Positions 1-5,138 of a stretch of DNA of 6,456 nucleotides are shown here, one piece after another (position 1 is the first letter of the stretch; each line of letters opens with the position of its first letter). The notes beneath the pieces are model-generated. The model saw only the letters and a program-made list of their open reading frames with translations. It did no database searches and was not told where the DNA came from. Source of the DNA: Firmicutes bacterium CAG:449 (lineage in GTDB: Bacteria > Bacillota_I > Bacilli_A > RFN20 > CAG-449); the NCBI GenBank assembly GCA_000432895.1, contig FR889388.1, positions 1-6,456 on the forward strand, written 5' to 3'. The position numbers and the translations under genes were made by a program.

Positions 1-1
1 G

Positions 2-1108
2 ATGCCTGATGTACATGGAGGAGAAGGTTGTTGTATTGGTACAACATTTAAAATTGAAAATAAAATTGTGCCAAATCTAGTTGGTGTTGATATTGGATGC
101 GGTATGCTTACTGTAAAATTAGGAAATATTGATATTGATTTAAAAAAATTAGATGAGTTTATTTATGAAAATATCCCATCTGGTAGAAATATAAGTAATA
201 TTATTTCTGATTTTAATATTGAAAAACTAAAATGTTTTTCTAAATTAAAAAATATTGATTATTTGAAAAGATCATTAGGATCATTAGGAGGAGGAAATCA
301 TTTTATTGAAATAGATAAAAATCATAATGATGAATTGTATTTAATTATTCATACTGGTTCACGTAATTTAGGTAAGCAAGTAGCTGATATTTATCAAAAA
401 ATAGCTGTTAATTATCAAATTAATAAAGTTTTTAATAAAAAAAAGAAAATTAAGGAAGTAATTGAAGAATATAAAAAAATTGGTAAGGAAAAAGAAATTG
501 AAAATGAAATTAAAAAAATTAATTTATTTAAAATTAATTTACCTATGGATAAAGAATTATGTTATTTAGAAAATGATAATTTTAATGATTATATGTTTGA
601 TATGGTAATTTGTCAAAATTTTGCATCAGAAAATAGAAATATCATAGCAAGAAAAATTGTTGGTTTTTTAGGTTTAAACTTTGATGAATTAGAAAAGTTT
701 CATACAATTCATAATTATATTAATTTTAATGATATGATTTTAAGAAAGGGGGCAATTTCGGCATATAAAAATGAAAAAGTATTAATTCCTATCAATATGA
801 AAGATGGGTGTATTATTGGAAGAGGAAAAGGTAATGAAGATTATAATTATTCTGCTCCACATGGAGCAGGTAGATTATTGTCTAGAAAAGTGGCTAAAGA
901 AACTATTTCTTTAAATGCGTATAAACTATCCATGAATGGAATTTATTCAACTACAATTAATGAAAATACTTTAGATGAATCGTGCTTTGCATATAAACCA
1001 ATAGAAACTATTATTGATTATATTAAAGAAACTGTGGATATTATTGAAATTATTAAACCAATTTATAACTTTAAATCAGATGAAGAATGTTTGTTAAATA
1101 AAAAATAA
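2..1108 (+). CDS. rtcB: RtcB-family RNA-splicing ligase (3'-phosphate/5'-hydroxyl RNA ligase), 5'-truncated by window edge
   Basis: RtcB enzymes join RNA 3'-phosphate (or 2',3'-cyclic phosphate) ends to 5'-hydroxyl ends in the cytoplasm, using GTP and Mn2+ through a histidine-GMP intermediate. The visible 368 residues carry the family landmarks in order: MPDVHGGEG (1-9), VGVDIGCGM (27-35, metal ligands D30 and C33), GSLGGGNHFIE (93-103, N99/H100), HTGSRNLG (117-124, metal ligand H117), HNYI (237-240, metal ligand H237), RKGAISA, and PHGAGRLLSR with the probable GMP-accepting H287. A C-terminal NFK lysine (K358) is the likely guanine-contacting lysine. The ATG at base 2 is the internal Met of MPDVH; family members normally have about 40-50 residues before it, so the true start lies left of the window. 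A Lys/Glu-rich helical segment fills about 143-176. The usual PGSMG guanine loop reads PINMKDG here, a form I associate with a bacterial RtcB subgroup. The stop is TAA, followed at once by a terminator. Family assignment is very secure; the physiological RNA substrate is unknown. Confidence 0.96.
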   Translation: MPDVHGGEGCCIGTTFKIENKIVPNLVGVDIGCGMLTVKLGNIDIDLKKLDEFIYENIPSGRNISNIISDFNIEKLKCFSKLKNIDYLKRSLGSLGGGNHFIEIDKNHNDELYLIIHTGSRNLGKQVADIYQKIAVNYQINKVFNKKKKIKEVIEEYKKIGKEKEIENEIKKINLFKINLPMDKELCYLENDNFNDYMFDMVICQNFASENRNIIARKIVGFLGLNFDELEKFHTIHNYINFNDMILRKGAISAYKNEKVLIPINMKDGCIIGRGKGNEDYNYSAPHGAGRLLSRKVAKETISLNAYKLSMNGIYSTTINENTLDESCFAYKPIETIIDYIKETVDIIEIIKPIYNFKSDEECLLNKK

Positions 1109-1135
1109 GAAGCTTAGAAACTTCTTATTTTTTAT
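1098..1135. terminator. Bidirectional intrinsic terminator between convergent genes
   Basis: The arms 1098-1112 and 1121-1135 pair perfectly over 15 bp around an 8-base loop (CTTAGAAA). The inner part of the stem (AATAAGAAG/CTTCTTATT) contains the only G-C pairs; the outer part is A/T. Read on the plus strand the right arm ends in a T-rich tract, and read on the minus strand the left arm gives a U-rich tract, so the element can stop both rtcB and the lipoprotein operon. The hairpin overlaps the rtcB stop codon (1106-1108) and lies just past the TAA of the minus-strand gene at 1139. The low GC of the stem is normal for such an A+T-rich genome. Confidence 0.85.
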
Positions 1136-1138
1136 AAA

Positions 1139-3265
1139 TTATTTTGCAGTTAATTTATCACTTGCAAGACCATTTCTATCTGGATCTGAATGTGATTTAA
1201 ATGTTAAAATAGAATAATCATCATTAAATTGTAAGGTTGTTGTTTCTGTTGAGTAATTCTTTCTTTTTAGTGAAATAGTAACAAGTTTTTCTTTGATAGT
1301 ATAAGTTGCATTTGTTTCATATGGATTACTTGGATCATTATCTTCACTTTCTTCCCAAGTGATTTCACAAGTTTGCTTATCAATAAATTTAATATCAATT
1401 GTACAATATACTGTGAAATATTCATCATAGAATTCGTATGTATATATCAAGTTTTGACCTGAATAAGTTTTACCAATATATGGATCCGCGATTGTTTCTG
1501 ATGATTTAACAATATATGTTTTATTTGCTAAATCAATTGTAATCACATCAGTTCTTGTTCCATTTGTTAATGTTATTTCGTTACCATTTATTTTATATTT
1601 AAATGTCTCACCTTCATATGTAGCATTACCTTTACCATCTAAAATTAAAGTGATTTCATTTGAAGAAGATAAATGATATTCTCCTTTTACTTTATCTAAA
1701 ATTACATGTTTTGGGCTATATTTACCTGTTCCTTCTATTTCAGCATAAGTGATATTATTCACTTTGAGTTTATATGAACTATCTTGATTAGTAAAATTTG
1801 TTTTTGTTGAAGTAAATTCAAATGAAACATCATCTAAATAATACTTTTTATTGCTTGTATCAACAAAAACGCGTGCATAATTGTCATTTGTACTTTTTTT
1901 ATTAACTTCAATTATAACAATTGCACCTTTTGAAGTGTTATCTTTATCATAATAAATATATTCTCCTTCAACTTTATATTCATCTATTGCATATTCAATA
2001 GACTCATTTTCAAATTTAAAAGCAAAGAAAATTGAATTAGAAAACATGTCAAATGAAATCATGCATTTTTCATTATAATAAATTGTAAACTCTTTGTTGT
2101 TACTATCAGTACAAATAATTGTTCCAGATGTTTTACCGGTTGCTGATTTTATTTGATAATTTTTATCGTCACATTTAAATGTTCCAGAATCATCAATAGT
2201 AAATTTTGGAGTATTTAAATTTGAACTTGGACTTTCATATGTAGTGAAGAAATAGCGGTCAACAAATGTATATCCATTAAATGTACCAACTTCTTTTTCA
2301 GTAATATTAAATACAACATCAGTATTATCTTTTAGAGTATCTAATGTAAATTTATAATATCCATCGTTTTGTAATAATGGTAATAAGTTTATTTCTTTTT
2401 CTGAAGTATATGTTGGTGTGTATTTATAATTTAAGGTTAATACATCGAAGTTAGCTTGTTTATTAACTTTTAAGTATAATTCTTGATCACTTATAACTTT
2501 TGTTACTTCTATATATGTATCGTTTTCTTTTTTGAAAAGTGACATTGTTAAATGTTGAGAATTGTTAAATATTACATTATGTGTATTATCTTCAAAAATT
2601 GGTATAATTGTGATATTTTGGCTAGGCATTATAAAAGTTGCTTCGTTATTTACTAATTCAAGTGTTGTTTCTTCTTTTGCTTTAACAATTAATCCAGTTG
2701 GTTTTAATTTTGATGAATTGGTTAATTTAACTATTACTTTTTTATTAAATTCAGCTTTATTATTTTGTGTTGAAATATCTAAGAATGTGTCTTGCTCAGT
2801 ATTTGTATAAAATGTTGAATATTGACACTTTATAGAAGATATTAAACTATTTTCATCATTTAAAGAAATTAAGAATAATCCATTGCTAGTTGGAACATTA
2901 ATATCAACATTTCCTTTTGGCATGATGAATGTAAAGGTTCCGTCGTTATTATCGTTTAATGGTAATTTTTCATTGTTGAATGTTACTTCAACATCTTTCT
3001 TTGTGTTTAAAACATACCCATTTTTAATAATGTATCCAAATGTGATTGAATCGTTTTCTTTTGCGTTTGTTGGTAAATCAGTTAATTCAACATTTTCATT
3101 CAAATTGTTAAATGTGAATTTTTCTTCTAATGAAGTTGTTGTGCTAGTTGTAGGTGAAATGGTTGTATTTTCGCTACTAGTTGTAGTATTAGTTGATGAA
3201 CTATTTGTATTACAACTAATAAGTAGTGTGAGAGCGGATAAAACAAAAATTAAATTTTTCTTCAT
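1139..3265 (-). CDS. Large surface lipoprotein of unknown function with three N-terminal beta repeat modules (708 aa)
   Basis: No named family is recognised. The protein begins MKKNLIF with a hydrophobic stretch to residue 17 and a lipobox LLISC, predicting lipidation at Cys18 and anchoring on the outer face of the membrane. Residues 19-46 are a Ser/Thr/Asn-rich tether. Three tandem modules follow at about 48-125, 129-226 and 229-323; the first two end in an F-[IT]-MP...N-[VI] signature (FTFIMPKGNV, FIMPSQNITI), and the third ends in the more diverged YKFTLDTLKDN. The rest looks all-beta, with two copies of a module centred on a Gly turn (about 326-400 and 525-588; DDSGTF, LDGKGNATY) and a terminal beta-rich domain beginning GKTYSG (598-708). 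Cysteines at 365, 385, 401, 621 and 633 could pair outside the cell. The ATG at 3265 is chosen over an in-frame ATG at 3286 because AAGGAG sits 9 bases before it and the signal peptide then has normal length. It starts 4 bases after the upstream lipoprotein gene and is the last gene of the operon. A binding or structural surface role is only inferred. Confidence 0.9.
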   Translation of the reverse strand: MKKNLIFVLSALTLLISCNTNSSSTNTTTSSENTTISPTTSTTTSLEEKFTFNNLNENVELTDLPTNAKENDSITFGYIIKNGYVLNTKKDVEVTFNNEKLPLNDNNDGTFTFIMPKGNVDINVPTSNGLFLISLNDENSLISSIKCQYSTFYTNTEQDTFLDISTQNNKAEFNKKVIVKLTNSSKLKPTGLIVKAKEETTLELVNNEATFIMPSQNITIIPIFEDNTHNVIFNNSQHLTMSLFKKENDTYIEVTKVISDQELYLKVNKQANFDVLTLNYKYTPTYTSEKEINLLPLLQNDGYYKFTLDTLKDNTDVVFNITEKEVGTFNGYTFVDRYFFTTYESPSSNLNTPKFTIDDSGTFKCDDKNYQIKSATGKTSGTIICTDSNNKEFTIYYNEKCMISFDMFSNSIFFAFKFENESIEYAIDEYKVEGEYIYYDKDNTSKGAIVIIEVNKKSTNDNYARVFVDTSNKKYYLDDVSFEFTSTKTNFTNQDSSYKLKVNNITYAEIEGTGKYSPKHVILDKVKGEYHLSSSNEITLILDGKGNATYEGETFKYKINGNEITLTNGTRTDVITIDLANKTYIVKSSETIADPYIGKTYSGQNLIYTYEFYDEYFTVYCTIDIKFIDKQTCEITWEESEDNDPSNPYETNATYTIKEKLVTISLKRKNYSTETTTLQFNDDYSILTFKSHSDPDRNGLASDKLTAK
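2297..3124 (-). repeat. Three tandem diverged beta modules (about 78-98 aa each) in the 708-aa lipoprotein
   Basis: The modules cover about 2891-3124, 2588-2881 and 2297-2581. By eye each follows the pattern strand, short turn, L-x-V-type strand, loop, then a closing strand of form [TYA]xF[IT]MP or YKFTL followed by N-x-x-[VI] and a final strand. The closing FTFIMPKGNV and FIMPSQNITI segments are the clearest match and resemble the TFTMP-type endings of Ig-like and divergent InlB-like repeats in secreted Gram-positive proteins. The third copy is the most diverged. Module edges are approximate and no DNA-level repeat is seen. Confidence 0.55.
3212..3265 (-). other. Lipoprotein signal peptide and lipidation Cys (gene at 1139-3265)
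   Basis: Residues 1-18 comprise a short basic start (MKKN), a hydrophobic core (LIFVLSALTLL) and the lipobox L-I-S-C, with Cys18 encoded at 3212-3214. This is the classical signal peptidase II layout. The codons around the lipobox are nearly identical in DNA to those of the upstream gene. Confidence 0.9.
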
Positions 3266-3269
3266 TTTT

Positions 3270-5126
3270 TTATTCTCCTTTGACAAGACCTGAATCGATA
3301 TTGTATTCAGAATTTTGATCTAATTTAAATGTTACTATATGTGATTTATCATCAGTTTTTCCATAAAGTACTGGGAATGATCTTTCTGTTAGAGATTCAT
3401 ATCCTAAATCCATTTTTGTTCCTGCTGGACAATATGTTAATGTGATTTGTTCTCCTTTAAGAACAATAGTAAATGTGTTGTTTTCTTTGTTGAGAATACC
3501 TTGCTTTATTTCTTCAGTTTCACCAGTGGTTTTATATGAAATGGAGTATTTACCATCACCATATACTAATAAATGGTAGTATTCTTTATTATCTATATCA
3601 TCACTTGTTCCATATTCCCATGAATCAAAATATCCACAGAAGTTTTCATAGCCTGGTTGAATAGGACGTAAATCTTTTGTTTTGAAAATAAAACCGAGGC
3701 TTGTTGCATTAATATTAGTAACATTTATTATTCCATCGATTAATTTATTTGAGGCAACATAATTATATGTTATCGTACTAACATGACCATCTTTTAATTC
3801 TATTCTTAATGCATTTGTTCCTTGATATGATGAAGAATAGATTGAATTATGTCCATCAATTGTGTTTTTATGTTCGTTATCAATTATTTGTTCAGCAACA
3901 TATTTTGCTAAAGTGGATGTTTTTACTTCATATATATTTTCATCTATTTTTGTAAAGACATCTTCAGAAACAAATTCTGAAGAATAATTTGGAAGTAAAA
4001 GTGAATTTGATTTACCTGATTTAATAGGGTTAATACCATCATAAATATTGAAATAATAATTGATGTTATTTTCATATTTTGCAACACCATTTATTTTTTG
4101 TTGTTTATTATTTAAAGCAACATAGCCTTTTGAATTCATTCTTGTAGTATATGTTGCATAATCAGTATTTCCTATTTTTTCAGTATAATTGTAGGTAAAA
4201 CCTTTTCCATCGTTAATTAAAGAATTAGCAAGTTCATCAAATGCTTGTCTTAGAGGTGCATTTTCTTCTGCATGGTCATAAACTAAAGGTTTACTAATAT
4301 CATTTTCAGTTGCTAAATAAATAGTAAGATTAGCTTCAAGCCATGTATATATTCCAGTATCTTCATAACTTGTTCTATTAGATTTAATTGTTGCATTTAA
4401 GATTCCATCTTTAATAAATAAAGTTGCAGTATTCATTTCGAATTCGAACATTTCTCCAAAGAAGATGAGTGATGTTGAAAAATCATCAATAACAAAACTA
4501 TTAATATTATAAGCTCCATTACTTGCTTGATTTAAATCTTTAAATTCTATGTTTTTAAATGGGTTACCAAAGTAGTAATCATAGCTTGTTTCAACTTGTT
4601 GAGTATAGCCATCTTCATCTATTTCCTCGTGAACGTATGGGACTTCATGAATTTTATTATCGGCACCTAAGTATAGTTTTGTAAGCATTCCTTTTTGGTT
4701 TCGATATACTTTGAAATTGTATGTTGCATCAGCTTCTTCTTCATCAGTTGTTTGAGAAGCAATTCTAACTTCTGAATAAAGTGTAGAACTATTTTGACCC
4801 ATAAATTTATTTAATTGAATCTTTTCACTTGCGTCATATGTTTGGCCAGTACTTGAATCAGTTACTTGACCTGAAAACTTCCAATTAACTTCTCCAGAAA
4901 CATTTATTCCTCCATTTTTTAGTTTGTTAAATAGAGTTTCATCTAATTTTTCGTATGTTTCATTCGCATTATCAATTGATGTATTTGTTGAAGAAGTGCT
5001 ACCTCTTATTGGATCAAAACTTGATGCAAATTCACCATCACTTGATGTGCTTGATGAATTTACTACTTCATTACAACTGATAAGTAATAATGGTAAAACT
5101 GTTAATAATAAAAATTTCTTTTTCAT
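3270..5126 (-). CDS. Large surface lipoprotein of unknown function, probably internally duplicated (618 aa)
   Basis: No named family is recognised with confidence. MKKKFLLLTVLPLLLISC is a clear lipoprotein signal with lipobox L15-I-S-C18, so the mature protein should be tethered outside the membrane. Residues 19-55 form a Ser/Thr/Asn-rich linker. Two large regions follow (about 61-280 and 291-480), each opening with a short helix-like segment (ETLFNKLKNGG; AFDELANSLINDG) and then alternating strands, including FIKDGILNATI and IELKDGHVSTITY near comparable places; this suggests a duplicated LolA/LppX-like curved-sheet domain, but only by eye. The C-terminal domain (about 490-618) contains a 'VYGDGKYSISY' module like those in the downstream protein, bracketed by C497 and C566. 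The start is fixed by AGGAG 7 bases upstream. The gene starts 10 bases after the preceding gene and ends 4 bases before the next start, so it is the middle of an operon. Function is unknown; ligand binding at the cell surface is a guess. Confidence 0.92.
   Translation of the reverse strand: MKKKFLLLTVLPLLLISCNEVVNSSSTSSDGEFASSFDPIRGSTSSTNTSIDNANETYEKLDETLFNKLKNGGINVSGEVNWKFSGQVTDSSTGQTYDASEKIQLNKFMGQNSSTLYSEVRIASQTTDEEEADATYNFKVYRNQKGMLTKLYLGADNKIHEVPYVHEEIDEDGYTQQVETSYDYYFGNPFKNIEFKDLNQASNGAYNINSFVIDDFSTSLIFFGEMFEFEMNTATLFIKDGILNATIKSNRTSYEDTGIYTWLEANLTIYLATENDISKPLVYDHAEENAPLRQAFDELANSLINDGKGFTYNYTEKIGNTDYATYTTRMNSKGYVALNNKQQKINGVAKYENNINYYFNIYDGINPIKSGKSNSLLLPNYSSEFVSEDVFTKIDENIYEVKTSTLAKYVAEQIIDNEHKNTIDGHNSIYSSSYQGTNALRIELKDGHVSTITYNYVASNKLIDGIINVTNINATSLGFIFKTKDLRPIQPGYENFCGYFDSWEYGTSDDIDNKEYYHLLVYGDGKYSISYKTTGETEEIKQGILNKENNTFTIVLKGEQITLTYCPAGTKMDLGYESLTERSFPVLYGKTDDKSHIVTFKLDQNSEYNIDSGLVKGE
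3275..3280 (-). promoter_or_regulatory. Ribosome-binding site AAGGAG that decides the 3265 start
   Basis: On the minus strand AAGGAG lies 9 bases before the ATG at 3265 and falls within the last codons (…KGE, stop) of the upstream gene, which suggests translational coupling. The in-frame ATG at 3286 lies upstream of this site and would place seven extra polar residues (MSKENKK) ahead of the signal peptide, so it is not the likely start. Confidence 0.85.
5073..5126 (-). other. Lipoprotein signal peptide and lipidation Cys (gene at 3270-5126)
   Basis: The sequence MKKK is followed by an uninterrupted hydrophobic run and LLISC; Cys18 is encoded at 5073-5075. The lipobox position and residues match the neighbouring lipoprotein exactly, and the underlying bases 5070-5086 match 3209-3225 at 16 of 17 positions. 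Confidence 0.92.
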
Positions 5127-5133
5127 AAATAAT

Positions 5134-5138
5134 CTCCT
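5134..5138 (-). promoter_or_regulatory. Ribosome-binding site AGGAG overlapping the upstream stop codon
   Basis: AGGAG on the minus strand lies 7 bases before the ATG at 5126. Its first bases overlap the TAG stop (5137-5139) of the preceding gene, so ribosomes finishing that gene end on this site. This supports a single coupled operon. Confidence 0.85.

Noticed and set aside
437..444. Run of eight A in rtcB as a phase-variation or frameshift site
   Set aside because: The reading frame continues intact through it with all later catalytic motifs in frame, and A runs are expected in Lys-rich codons of such an A+T-rich gene.
2562..2810. Plus-strand open frame of 82 codons with hydrophobic translation
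   Set aside because: It lies wholly antisense to the 708-aa lipoprotein, has no ribosome-binding site, and its hydrophobicity comes from reading an A-rich gene backwards (Phe, Val and Leu from T-rich DNA).
1..3265. Functional link between rtcB and the lipoprotein operon
   Set aside because: The units are convergent and separated by a terminator, so they are not co-transcribed; being neighbours alone is not evidence for a shared pathway.
2883..3293. Plus-strand open frame of 136 codons resembling a membrane protein
   Set aside because: It is the antisense shadow of the Ser/Thr/Asn-rich tether and first module of the lipoprotein, whose repeated ACT/AGT codons read as Val/Leu/Ser in reverse. 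There is no initiation signal, and the minus-strand gene is clearly real.
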